Below, one piece after another: positions 43,895-55,509 of a stretch of DNA of 64,000 nucleotides. Origin of the DNA: Brassica napus. Lineage: Eukaryota; Streptophyta; Magnoliopsida; Brassicales; Brassicaceae. The notes under the pieces are model-generated. The model did no database searches. It saw only the letters and a program-made list of their open reading frames with translations, and was not told the DNA's origin. Position numbers and translations under genes: made by a program. The DNA lies in contig NC_063452.1 in assembly GCF_020379485.1 (NCBI RefSeq), forward strand, positions 57,681,338 to 57,745,337. The letters are read 5' to 3'. Positions within the stretch are counted from its first letter, which is position 1, and every line of letters begins with the position of its first letter.

Positions 43895-44130
43895 GGCACG
43901 AGTTTGCGGTCGACTCGCTTATTGTTAGACACGAGTTTACAAAAACTCGTCTTTGGCTAGGCATGATTTTACAGAAGCTCTCCTTCTACTAGGCACGAGC
44001 TCTCAGTAAACTCGCCTCTGTCTTAGCATGAGTCAAGTAAACTCGTCTTTCGCTAAGCACGAGTTTAAAGCAAACTCGTTTCTTACTAGGCACAAGTTCG
44101 AAATAAACTCGCCTAAACCATCATAGGCAT
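43895..44130. repeat. Diverged ~40-bp repeats (aggcacgagttt ... aactcgtctt)
   Basis: About six units with partly palindromic cores (acgagttt...aaactcgt) lie just before the 3' LTR of the LARD-like element. Each unit could form a small hairpin. Confidence 0.75.
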
Positions 44131-44219
44131 GAATATGTCTTGTTCATTGTCTAATAAATCCTATTCGTAAACTTTACAGAGATCGATTTCATCTCTCTCA
44201 ACGAACTTGGGGGACTTAC

Positions 44220-44590
44220 TGTTGGGGGTGAATTTACATCTTCCCTCAATGCCCATTAGACATTGAATTAGGCTCACTTCATTATGAAACCCTAGACATC
44301 TTTCTTCTATAAATAAGGAGCTCCCTCCTTATTAGAAAAGATCGTCTCTCCTCCATTTTAGACTTAGAACACTTCTTACAAAGGATTTATGGATTCTTAA
44401 ATTAATTTACATTAGAAACCATTCTTGTAATACAATCTTTGATCAATAAACTCTTTTTGATGTTCATTTCTCATTTGATTCCTTTGAGATTTCTCCTAAA
44501 CCTCAAGAATCTAATCTTTTATCTTTAGATTCTTTTATTGTATTGATTCAACAAACATCACCAGCATAAACACCATTTTTGGATCAAACA
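44220..44590 (+). repeat. LTR2 of the LARD-like element
   Basis: 371 bp, colinear with LTR1 and with scattered substitutions. Confidence 0.92.
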
Positions 44591-45899
44591 CATTTCATCT
44601 CCAAAAATCTTCATGGTCTCTTCCCTCTCAAGATCTTTATAAATCCAATCCGGAAAATACATAGAACTGTTGTTAGATCCGGACTTTTCAAGCATTTCTC
44701 TATTCTTTGCTCCCACAATCTCAAGAACCACCATTCCAAAACTATACACATCCGACTTATAAGAAACTCCTCCCAAGCTTTTTGAAAACACTTCGGGAGC
44801 AATGTACCCTATGGTCCCTCTTGCATTGAGCATCGAGATGATACTCTCCTTTTTTTTGCAAAGCTTAGCAAGACCAAAATCTGCAATCTTCGGACAAAGA
44901 TCTTGGTCCATAAGTATGTTTTGTGGCTTTATATCGAAATGCACAATCCTTGATACACAACGGTTGTGCAAGTACTCTAGCCCTCGAGCAACACCTACGG
45001 CTATGTTGTATAAAGTTTCCCACTCCATCTTCGTTGACATATTCTCTGAAATATATTTGTCGAGTGACCCATTTGGCATAAACTCATAGATTATAGCTCT
45101 TTTGCTTCCTTCATAGCAGAATCCAAGTAGAGAAACGATGTTAACGTGAGAGGTTCTACTCATGCTAGCTACTTCATTGATGAATTCTTCCCCACTCCCC
45201 TTCGAATCCTTCAAGATTTTCACTGCAAAATCTGTACCGCTTCCATCGAGTAGTTTTCCTTTATATACGGTTCCAAATCCTCCTTTCCCGAGAACATGCG
45301 CGAATGAGTTTGTCATCTTCTTGACTTTGGCATAACTATATCGTTTCAACATTACGATTGCTTCAATGTTTTCGCCGTTCCAATCACTCTTTCTTCTAGG
45401 ATTCTTTGCTCTCACCACTACCGTACTCGCAGCAACAATAATGATCATCACAAGTAAAGCTGCTGTTGAGATACCTGCAAGAAGAAGAAGGCTAAGAACT
45501 TATGTTTCCATGTACACGAGTAAGATAAAGAGTATTGTAACATGATGGATAGAGCAAGCGAAGGGATGTTACCGAGTATGACTTTTAACTTCAGTGGAGA
45601 CTTATCATCTGCAATGTATCAAAACAAAATTTATGGTTAACAAAGCCAAAAAACGTTAATCATTGTATGACGAAGAAAACAATTAGTATACTTACGTTTT
45701 GCTTCTGTTGTAGTTTTTTTATTGGTGAATCCAAGAGTTTCAATTTTTGTTTCACTTTTTATGCGTCTTCAAGCGAGTATCATAAATATGTACATGTATC
45801 AGTTTACTATCAAAATTATTTGCATGTCAAAATGCATTATCGATTGGGTGAAGACATACAAGAAAATTTATATTATAATAAAAAAGTTACTCTTTCGTA

Positions 45900-46135
45900 A
45901 AATCGCTTTAAAAAAGTGTAAAAAAAATATCAAACCCAAGTTATTGAGATACAAATTCCAACATTTATACCACTAAATTAAAGGATAATTATTATAAGTT
46001 ATTCTCTCTATGTCAGCATCAGCTGAGTCCTACTTTAAAAAAGTGAAAAATAAATGTCAAATCCATTGTTCAAACTCGGGTTATTGACATACACACTCTA
46101 ACATTTATACCACTAAACTAAAGGATAATTTGTAT
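45900..46135. repeat. Local duplication in the PR5K intron
   Basis: A block ending acatttataccactaaa-taaaggataatt occurs at about 45925-45989 and 46050-46130, with moderate divergence. Non-coding. Confidence 0.6.
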
Positions 46136-46139
46136 ATTA

Positions 46140-47989
46140 ATGGCCGAAACTAATATATATTTATGAAGGTCGGAAGACCTTGTTTTTTCGGCTTACTCTA
46201 AGGATCGGGTCTACAAGTGTATTATGGATTTTATTTTTAAACGGGATTCATCACGTTATATGAAGAAAAAGCTTAAGTTTGCAACAATTATAGTTTCTCA
46301 TATTGTAAACCGTCGTTGTTTAGCATGAGTTAGGGATATTTTCATCATTGTCTCAGACAGGTCTGCGTTACAAAGTTGCTTTGTGTGTCTATTAGTAATC
46401 TATTTTTTCACCGATGAACTCTTCATCTCTCCATCTTAAATTGCTTGATCATAAATGTTCCTGATTTGTAGCCCATATGTAAACTTTATGTATATGATTC
46501 TCATCTTTGATGAACCCAATCTGCATATCCACAAAACTCATTGATTCCTCTTAGCTTTAACCATCTTCTAGAAAATATCTCTATATGCCTCTTCAGTTCC
46601 TCAAACCAGCATCTCTGGCGTACGTTACTCAACCTTCTAGTCTTTCCATCTTGGTTGTAGTAGTCAGAGCATAGTCGTTGGCCTCCTCCGCTTATGGGAT
46701 TCCATGAATTTCAAGAAAGACAGTTAGTTTATGGAAATCACAGTTCTCTTCTTTGATGAAAATGTAAGTTAATCTTCGATCTATCACACTTATTTAAGAT
46801 AATTGTTTTTAATTGATTTCATGATTCTTTGTTGAATAATACTATTTGCAGATTATGTGATTCATGGGTTCATTCCGTCGGACGTGCTAATCAATACATG
46901 TCATCTTTGAAAGCCGGTTCCATTGTGAAAGTCGTTCATTTTGAAGTTGCTAGGTGCTCAGGCATATACAAGATAACTGATCATTCATTCCTTATTCGTT
47001 TCATCCCACCAGCCATTATTGATGAAGTCATCACGGGTGCTCCTAAGATCAATCTCCAGTCATGATTAGACTGTTTGATAATCTCCAAGTGATTGCGAAC
47101 ACAAACCTAGTACTTCAAGGTATATTATCATATTGCAGATAGGTTTATATTATGCTTCGATATCATACTGATATTTAAACTCGCATATGTGGTTGGGAAA
47201 ATCCATTATGTCCAAGGCTTTGACCTCACCAAAGAAACAACTCGAATTATTACCCATCAAATAAAAGAGAAACAAACACATGCACACCAAGAAATACAAG
47301 AGATAATCCCGACAGACACAAAGGCGGCAATAACATCTCCACCTGCTCACTCCTCTTGTCTTAAGAAAATAGCTTACATGCCCAATGGAAACAGGTCAAT
47401 GATATTGTCTTCTTATGTGAAATACATAAATTCGTTTAAAACCCATTAAGGTCCAAATACTCAAAATTATCACTCATTTTATAGTTATTTCTACAAGTCT
47501 TCATGTATCTGTTTTAAAGGTCCGGTAAAAGCAACAAGTTTAAAAATAAAAAAAACATATAATAAACATAATAAAAATAATAAAAATTATTACTTAATAC
47601 ACATAACTTACACAACTAACGTGGAGAAAAAAATATCCAGAAAAAAATATCCAGAAACAAAATGTACTCTCAACAACCTTAATATAATTTATGTACTTTC
47701 AACAGTACAAAAAACAAATTAAAAAGACAAACAAACAATAAGTCTCATTAACACAGCAAGCAACACGAACTATATCAATCACATTATTAATACAGTTTAG
47801 TCATTCATAAGTGAAAAACAATGCATACACAGTTCATCATCACAACTCTAACCCTATAATAATAAAAAACTTGAAGAACATTGATCAACCCAAAACGTAA
47901 AATTCACTATTACAATAATCCTAATAAATATTGAGATGAAATAAAAACTCTGTCCACGATCTCGGGCTTGCGCGGAGCAGTCCTCCTAG
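46140..47989 (+). mobile_element. Helitron remnant with RPA-like coding, in the PR5K intron
   Basis: The 3' end is a GC-rich hairpin-like ctcgggcttgcgcggag followed by CTAG (47986-47989) and T. The body includes an RPA1-like fragment. The 5' end is not determined; the start given is approximate. Confidence 0.6.
46725..47065 (+). pseudogene. Replication protein A 1-like (DUF223/OB-fold) fragment
   Basis: After a short exon (EITVLFFDEN|gtaagt) the second exon encodes RANQYMSSLKAGSIVKVVHF then EVARCSGIYKITDHSFLIRF and IPPAIIDEVITGAP, ending at TGA 47063-47065. These words are typical of RPA-like single-strand-binding proteins carried by plant Helitrons, where they may assist replicative transposition. 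A one-base loss near 46880 breaks the frame before RANQY. The later OB folds and zinc region are absent. Confidence 0.7.
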
Positions 47990-48208
47990 TAAATATAACT
48001 AGTGAGAAATATCAAATAGACAGTTTTTTTTTCAAAATGTGTTACATAAGGACATGAGTCACATGACTCTTGATTTGGTGGGTTTTTTTGGTTTTAAGAT
48101 AGCTAGGAGTCAGGTCCGATCCTACAAAATTCAGGGCTAGAAGCCAACAATAAAATATGGGCCTATTTAAAAAAAAACTATAAATAAAAAAATGTATATG
48201 TGACCTAA

Positions 48209-48442
48209 GAGCACAATTATCGCATCGGTTTCTTAAAAAAGTTTTTTTTTGTTTATTTGACCCAAAAAAAAAAATTAAAAGTGAACCAATTGCGGGCCGC
48301 CATGTGTCGGTGAAGCCCGCAAACAGTGCAAAAACTCCTCCTAAGATCGATATTTATTTCGTAGCTTTGGGGACCGAATTTTAACTTTTTTGTGGAGTCC
48401 ACACCTAAAAAACTCCCTAAGAACTCCGCGTTGATGATGGTC
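48209..48442. mobile_element. MITE, PIF/Harbinger-like, TAA target duplication
   Basis: The ends GAGCACAATTATCGC and, inverted, GACCATCATCAACGC are flanked by TAA at 48206-48208 and 48443-48445. The interior gaaccaattgcgggccgcca is shared with 5830-6045 (opposite strand) and 59783-60006. 234 bp. Confidence 0.75.
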
Positions 48443-48446
48443 TAAG

Positions 48447-48520
48447 AGTTCGAACTCTTAACATCAATGAGACTACTTTGATGATCTTACCAACTAGACC
48501 ATTGGAGAGTAAATGAGGGC
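48447..48520 (-). repeat. tRNA-like / SINE-head sequence
   Basis: On the reverse strand TGGTCTAGTTGGTAAGAT resembles an internal pol III A box, and about 40 nt later GAGTTCGAACTC resembles a B box. No cloverleaf with a proper acceptor stem was found, so this is a tRNA-derived SINE head or tRNA pseudogene, not a working tRNA. Confidence 0.4.
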
Positions 48521-49560
48521 CGAAATTATAAATATTTTTCTAGAGCCGGAAGCTCTAGCTTCTAATGCTTATACGCAGGGCTGGTACTGCTAGGAGTACA
48601 TTTGACGAACCTATGCCAATGTCTTTGACTTGTAAAATACGATATAATATACAAATTGAACTACTACTATTATAGTTTTTGGTCAAGATTGGAGGCTTTG
48701 AAGCCGTGTGGTGTTCGACAGAATCGACCCCACCACAAGATATGAGACAAAAAAATGGAATGGAAATTTACCTCGTGGGGACTGGAGTGAAGGAAGGGCA
48801 AAAGGTGATGACGTAGTCGATGGAGCCTGTGCATGCCACGTAGTTGTCGTAACTAAAGTCGAAATTAGCTTCTGGACACGGGACCTTGAAGCTTTCCGAG
48901 TAAGAAGACGACGTGCAACCTGATGATGACTCGCACGGGTTAGTGCATGCGATTGGCCGTTCCTCGGCATCGAGCACCATAAGGTCATACGGACAAGCCT
49001 GGTTCAGGTTAACGACATCGCAACCCACCCTGGAGCATACTCGACCATAGGGGCTTCTTTGTGGGACCACCAACAAGGGAAGGTTGAAACCGTAGACGAC
49101 ATTGACGCGGTACAAGTCAACAGTCCCGTTGTTCGTTTCAAACTCCGCTAGAGTCATATTCCTTGGGGATTGGCCGTACTTGCCGCACTCAATTTCACCG
49201 GAGCCGCAGTCTCCCGTAGCGCACGAGAATTTGCCTGTTGAGTTTCTCGAGCAGAGCGTTCGACCCCATATCGCACCTGACCCAAACGGCGACGCGAGGA
49301 TAACACGCGACTCTCCTTTCTCTAAAGCAAATCCAGTGGTGCCGAAATCATTAAAAGAGTTGGAGAATCCAGGCCACACGGTGTAATCGCATTTGTTCTC
49401 TATGGTTATGTTCTTCGACGTCACTCCTACCAACACAAAAAGGAGGTGAAAAAAAAAACAAAAAAGACCGAACTCGATATACCTTTGCCAGAGGAAAATC
49501 CTTACCAGAGACGAACAAATGGGAAGCAATGATGAAGAATAATGACAATATCTTACTCAT

Positions 49561-51361
49561 TTCCTCGAGTGATAAGAAAATAATAACAAAAAGAAGGGAG
49601 AAGAGGAACTAAAATATTAATTTAGCATCTGATTAGAATACCCCTTTATATTTCCATGGCCAATGAAGAATAATATTGCTTCTTTTGTTTGATGATTGAC
49701 TATAGTAGAAACTAGAAAGGAGATTTTCTCTGAAAAAAACAAGTATATACTTCTATTGTTGGAATGGGCTTAGGGTTCTAGAGAAAGTGAAAGGGAACTC
49801 CACTAGAAATGAATACAAAAGCAAGCCCAACTGTCTTTTTGAGCTTCTTTAGTTTTATTGGCCTGTTGTTATTCGCTACAATTCTAATGGTTTTTCTTTT
49901 ATGTAATTTTAGTTTGTTTTCTATACATTTTGAAAACAGAAAAATCGGAAGTATATCAAGTTTTTAGTGCAACCTTTCCGGAATTACTCTCTTTTTTGTC
50001 AACGTTTCCTAAAATTTCTTCCTCATTATTCTTCTTTTAGTTTCAGATAAATAAACCCAAAAAGAGAATAAAAAGTTTCCAAAAACTCTGACAAAGGAGG
50101 TAACCCCCAAGACTTGAAAGAGTTGCGAGAGCCCATGACTATTCAAGGACCATCATCATGGTCTTGATCATGTCCATCATCATCATCATCATCCTACGGA
50201 CGAGATTTTCTCGTTGACTTAGATTTTATAAGTGACGTTGAGGGATGGCAATGGACATGTGAAGTACTGAAGGAACCCCCTCACTTTTACATCTGAATTT
50301 CCCTGCTACGTTTATGAAATATACCTCTTTATAATTTTTTTTTATAATAATACATTTTATTTTTGATCAAAAAAATAATAATAATACATTTTATTTTATT
50401 TCTATGGATAAAATAAATAAAAGACGACAACACTTTCAAAAGAACAACTTAGATTTTTTATGTTTTTTTTTTGACAAAATTAAATTTTTTATGTTGAAGA
50501 TAAGATAGAGGATAATAACTAATAAGAAACTGACATACTATCTTATGTTTTTATTTTACCATTTAACTTTTTTGGAGTTAAATATAAATGTCTCAGTAAT
50601 GAAGAAAATTAATAAGAGAGACTCGTCATTTTGGCTGAGAAGCATTATGGTGATTACGTGTTTTTCATGCTCTCAGTTCGTCGGCGTTTTCATTTATCTA
50701 TTTCTGGTACTATGTTTCCGTTTCGCTCACATATGTTGTAAATTAAAACTTTCGGGAAACTAAATGAATTAACTAATTGAGAAGATGAATTAAAGAAGTT
50801 CCAAAGGTACAGCAACTTGTGCGACGCTTTTTAATTTGCTTGTGAATGCAGATAAAAAGGGAAAGCCCATATGATTGGAACAACTTGACGAATATATTCA
50901 TTATTTTTTAAACAATATCGAGGAGTCTAAGCTTTATATGTGGTCAATGTATATTTTTCACTGTTATATAGATTAATTAAACCACAAATGAAGGTGAATG
51001 TCTTAATGGTCTATCATGTCCACAGAACGATGTCTAGATAGACACGCAATTAATTTTTTAACCCTAACCTTAGTTGGTGTACAGAGTAAAGATTCCTTTT
51101 CAAAAAAAAAAATCGGTACTAATTAAAAACTCGTGATGTCGATTACAACACATACGGCATACATGTTAAACAGATCAAATCCTAGCAAACGAAATCAAAT
51201 CTCAAAAGTGAAAAGATTCCTATAATCATTCTGGAATCCTTCATAGTCTCATAGACAGATAAATGTAGATATACACATCGTTGGTTTAGTTTTAATATTT
51301 AACATAATCTTGGTAGTTAACGATCAATATATCATGCTTTGATTTTAGTACTTGCCAACGA
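49561..51361. other. Upstream region of the PR5K-like gene, no gene
   Basis: 49561-49700 is duplicated upstream of copy A. A (ATC)n microsatellite lies at about 50149-50195. 50330-50500 is very AT-rich. The short frame 50545-50763 has no recognisable features. Confidence 0.5.
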
Positions 51362-51369
51362 GGCATACT

Positions 51370-51599
51370 CAGTGGCGGAGCCAGCTTGACATGAGGGGGG
51401 GTCAATTGACCTATGTGCCTTTTGAAAATTTTAATTTTTATGCTTATATAAGTCACATTTCACCGATAATTTGGTATTATGACCTTCATGATCTAAGTCT
51501 AAACACTCTATGCACCTAGTCAATAAACATTTCCGTTTGATCATTTACTTATGGTAATATTATTGACCCTTTTGAAAATCATTTCTGCCTCCGCCACTG
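51370..51599. mobile_element. hAT MITE, 230 bp, 8-bp target duplication
   Basis: Terminal inverted repeats CAGTGGCGGAGCCAG and, inverted, CAGTGGCGGAGGCAG. The 8-bp duplication GGCATACT lies at 51362-51369 and 51600-51607. Non-coding interior. Confidence 0.92.
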
Positions 51600-51609
51600 G
51601 GCATACTAC

Positions 51610-53297
51610 TTCGTAAAAAGAGTTCGGTAGTGGTGGGTGGGCAGATTAGGATTATATGCTGAGGGAATATCAAAGTGATCATGTTTTTTAATTAACCACT
51701 AGATCCCCTCATCAAAACAACTTCAGTGCTGGCTCGTATTTTAATCGACTTCTTTATATTATAAAAATTTGAGTATATACAAAGGAAGCACCATGTTGCC
51801 ATGTGCATGCATATGATGAGAGCTACTCTCTAATACATTAAAACTTAATTTACTTGCCAAAACTGAATGCTATGATTTGGTAATTTGTTTCTTGATTTTT
51901 CTTATTTTCCTTTTTAATCCATCCACCATAACATTAATAATGTACCTAATAGCAATGGCTTGTTTCAAGTTCCAACCAATGTTCATTGATAAATCTTTTA
52001 GCAAATATTTTTGTTGGACCATGTACATGTGAGTTTATATTTCTATAACATCTATAACAAAATCAAAACCGAAAGGTCAATATTAATAGTTATAAGTCTT
52101 TGTCACTCACAAATTGGTCTTGATCACAAATATGCATTGGAAAATATTTATAATAAAGTGATTGGCTAAATATTTTTTTTAACATTGATCGTATATGAAT
52201 TTCAGGTGTATAATATTTTATTTCATGTGGCTATTTTATTTTGTTGATTATATTTAGATGATGTGAAACTGAATGAAGTTTTAGGTTTATTAGACAATCA
52301 AGTGAATATGATCAATATCTATATAATAAAAGATTAGTTGGAGAAAAAAAAATAGTTGGATGTCAAACATCCTCTAGGTTACTTTTGGTATCTGACATGT
52401 TTTGGTAACTTCGTATTTCATTTCATGTCATGTGTTATTTCATATAACAAATGACCTTTAGCTCTAAATTACAACTATATTGTTAATTTGTTATACCATG
52501 TCAAGTTCTATAACTTTGAAAATAATCTGGGACCAGCCCATGCACAATTATATATGAACAGTTTAGCTAGAATAAGGTGAGGAAAATGCACGAATTATTA
52601 TCTTAGGTCCATGATTAAATTATTGTTTATCTTCTTTTGTAATACTTGCAAACAATGGCCTTTCTTTTTCGGAAAATAAATAAAAATACGTAGCGATGTC
52701 TATTGCATATAAGTTCATCTATTGTAAGTTGACCTAGTTAATGTGTGGTCGAAAGATTTGCTTATAAGTTATAACTAACCACTAAGTAATGCATAAAAAG
52801 TTAGGGATAGATATTTAATAAGTGGCCTCACGAATCGCATTTCTATGGCAGAATTTATGACTTTGTCTGCCTATTTGCATATACATATATGACGATATTA
52901 ATCAATTTTCCGTAGTATTTAGCTATAACTACTTCGTGTACATTATTTTTAGTAAGTACACCTTCCTAATTCATTAGCTTAGTTGAGGTTTGGCTTTATC
53001 TGAAACTTATTATGAGATTTGTTTTATTTGAAATTAATAACTACCAATAATGTATAGGAATAACACATTAATCCAATCCAAGTTGGATTTTAATCGATGT
53101 GATTTTATTTCCCTTTAATTGTCTATTGCATTTACCAATGATAGGATATACCTAACATTCTTTTTATTACAAATATATAACTTAAAAATAAAAATTATCA
53201 AAATAGAATTAAATATTTTATCAAAATAAATAAATATACACTTATACCCATAGAGTTAATTAATCTACACATTAGGATTTAGAGTTAAGCGGTGTGG
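51610..53297. other. AT-rich intergenic, no gene
   Basis: No coding similarity. A sequence TCTATATAATAAAAGATTAG at about 52318 resembles a Helitron 5' terminus, but no 3' partner was found. Confidence 0.5.
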
Positions 53298-53447
53298 TAG
53301 GAGTGAGCATTCGGGTATCCGTTCGGGTTCGGATCAGGTATTTCAAATTTTCGGGTATTTCAATATAGAGGTGTAGAACCCGTTCGGGTATTTCTGTACT
53401 TCGGATCGGGTCCAGGTATTTTTAGTTCGGATTCAGTTATTTCGGAT
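53298..53447. mobile_element. Fragment of a ttcgggta-rich hAT-like element
   Basis: It starts TAGGAGTGAGCATTCGGG, which resembles the TAGG-type ends of the element at 20113. It is rich in ttcgggta/ttcggat words and is cut at 53447 by LINE sequence. Confidence 0.4.
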
Positions 53448-54081
53448 TGATGTGAGCTTGCCGTTTGTTGACGCGGTTATACACGGAGTAAGGGCCTTGT
53501 TTACAACTTCAGTAGCTGAAGGGGAAGAGGAATTGAAGATCTGTTGGTAGTAGTTAGCTATCACTTCAGTTATCTGCTTATCTTCGAAGACTGGATTTCC
53601 ATCTGGGTCCTCGATGGTTGTCAATCTATTACGAGCTCGTCTGTTCTTTTTAGAAGCATGAAAGAATCTGGTGTTCTTGTCTCCAAGAGTCAACCAAAGC
53701 TGACGGCTTCGCTGTTTCCAAAACTCTTCTTCATTTCTGTGAGCTTTAAGCAGTTTCTGATTTATTGAGGAGATCAAGAAATCCTCCGTTTTTTCATCTG
53801 ACATTGTCTCATCTAGTTCCTTTCTGAGTTCCCCTATTGCTTTTTGGCTGTTGATATAGTTGAGTTTGCTTCATCTCGCTATTGCCTGCTTGCATCTGTT
53901 GATCCTCTATGAGACAGAGAAGTTTGGATTTCCATTCCAGACATCATTTACTAGCACTGTAATCTCTTCATTGTCTCTCAACCTTCTGTCGTATCTGAAC
54001 AAGCGCTGCGGCTTCTTTTTCTTGCTGTCAAAGGTTGAAAGGACTGGTTTGTGGTCGGAGCCTTCAAAAGGGAGATAGTGA
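53448..54081 (-). pseudogene. LINE ORF2 segment between endonuclease and reverse transcriptase
   Basis: It reads YLPFEGSDHKPVLS and RLFRYDRRLRDNEEI, then FWKQRSRQLWLTLGDKNTRF and FFHASKKNRRARN. These are typical of plant L1 ORF2 upstream of the RT domain. It ends at LTSI where homology is lost. Confidence 0.85.
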
Positions 54082-55509
54082 GTGCGTCATGATATCTTGT
54101 ATAATTACATGATTTTAGCCATTAATTCTTGTACATTTTGATCATATAGATTAATAATTAGGCATCTTTAGAGTCCATATTGCATTCATTGTCCTTATTA
54201 GGTGTTGGAGTGTGCCATGGAGTGATTTGAGATGTTTGGGAGCATTGTGATCCAAAAAGTGGTGAAAGATGAGCATGGATGGAGGCCTTAGAGAAATCTT
54301 CTGTTGCTAAGATTTTGTGGAAACACAGAAAATTGAGTTAGCTTTCTAGTGGAAGTGGTTTCAAGTCATTTGGAGATGTAATGAAGGAGTTATGATCAAT
54401 TTACTAGAGGCATATCTATCCTGGTCGAGCATCGCAGAGTGACATTCCAGAGCGACACCATAAGGTAGCTCCCAACCCAGAGCGACCCACCTACATCACT
54501 CGCCTTTTCATCACTTTGGAGGCAAAAAAAAAATAGGCATGGAGCGACCTCTCAGAGGGACCACCTGAGGTCGCTCCCAAGCCAGAGCGACTTCCCGGAG
54601 CGACACCACGAAGTCTCTGCGCGTCATTTACTCAGTCGAAACTTATGATTTTCTAGGGACCTTTTGGTCATTTGTCTTGACGTTTTACACTTTCTAAACC
54701 TAAGTTTAAGTACCTTTTGTAAGCCAAGGAGGCAGGTTATCTTTTATCTTGGAGAAAAACCACCAAAAACCTCTTGAAAAAGTTCATCTCTTTGATTCAT
54801 TTGATCATATGTTATCCTGTTGATTTCTAATCTATTATTTGTATTTCTCTACATGATTAATCTGAAATCCAATATGGGTTTAAGAGGAATCATGAAGAGT
54901 AGTGAGTAATCCACTCATGAATTCATGGGTTAGGGAGATTAAGGGTGATAATGCATCTTCTGAGTTGGCCTCTCAAAAGTTGATCTTTAGGCATTTCCCA
55001 CCCACAAGGTGTTTATGCCTGAGACAACTCTCCTAAGCTTTTAACATACTTTACCAAAGATATTTGTTGTTAAAGGTGTTAAGATAGCCAATAGACTTGT
55101 TAGTAATGATTGCTTTCATATTATTAAACCAAAAGACATTTAATGTTTGAAATATGTTAGTAAATGAACATTCATCTAGACATAAAATTTGTTTAAGATT
55201 GTGTCTAAGCTTAAGGTTGATATTTTGATTGATCATTTGCCATCCTTAGTTCGAAACTTGATCACCCAAGGTCTAATTCCTATACCCATGAATTCTCTTT
55301 TATCATAACCAAAGAAAGTCACTTCTTTTATTGTTTTATTGTTATGTTATTGCATTCTATTATTAATATTAGTTTAAAACCATCCAAATTATTGGTTGCA
55401 CTTAGATTAAGTACGTACTTGCATTCTCGGTGCTTTGAATCCCTTAGAATTGGTTCGACAATCTTTTATACTACATCATTTGTCTTAGGAGACTTGAAAA
55501 CTCCTAACA
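54082..55509. mobile_element. LTR-like insertion in the LINE, possibly Athila/Gypsy solo LTR
   Basis: 1.43 kb, non-coding, starting near tgagtgcgtcatgatatctt and ending ctcctaacatca. It holds repeated gagcgac/ggtcgctc words (54430-54610). Removing it rejoins LINE ORF2 (FPNGCD + HYLPFEGSDH) without a gap. No 5-bp target duplication could be found, so the class is uncertain. Confidence 0.55.

Larger units (their letters stand above)
41128..44590 (+). mobile_element. Non-autonomous LTR retrotransposon (LARD-like), 3.46 kb, TSD CATTT
   Basis: LTR1 41128-41496 and LTR2 44220-44590 both start TGTTGGGGGTGAATTTAC and end TTTTTGGATCAAACA. CATTT flanks it at 41123-41127 and 44591-44595. After LTR1 comes GTTAGCGCTAGAAAGAGGGG, a candidate primer site; before LTR2 comes a purine tract (aacttgggggac). 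The internal ~2.7 kb has many short frames, but no gag, protease, RT or integrase motif. It lies inside the kinase exon. LTRs differ at roughly 4-5% of sites by eye, indicating a not very recent insertion. Confidence 0.92.
40746..49560 (-). pseudogene. Thaumatin-domain receptor-like kinase (PR5K type), copy B, split by LTR element
   Basis: Exons on the reverse strand: signal peptide 49506-49560; thaumatin/PR5 domain 48772-49426 (NITIENKCDYTVWPGFSNS, many Cys, NLNQACPYDLMVLD); a short exon near 45562-45598; then transmembrane plus kinase from 45474. The kinase shows [31 protein letters not shown] (catalytic Asp), DFGLAK and [10 protein letters not shown]. At 44591 it is interrupted by a 3.46-kb LTR element and resumes at 41127 ([11 protein letters not shown]). 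A TGA at 41009-41011 replaces Gly in MLEGSLEAL. The type is predicted to sense extracellular ligands through a PR5 domain; this copy cannot make a full kinase. Phase between the thaumatin exon and the short exon could not be settled. The 3.2-kb intron holds a Helitron and a MITE. Confidence 0.88.

Noticed and set aside
46829..47065. Small intact host gene for an RPA-like protein
   Set aside because: It is frameshifted before the conserved start, short, and located in a Helitron with a nearby CTAG terminus.
48447..48520. Functional tRNA gene on the reverse strand
   Set aside because: Box-like motifs exist, but no complete cloverleaf or acceptor stem could be drawn.
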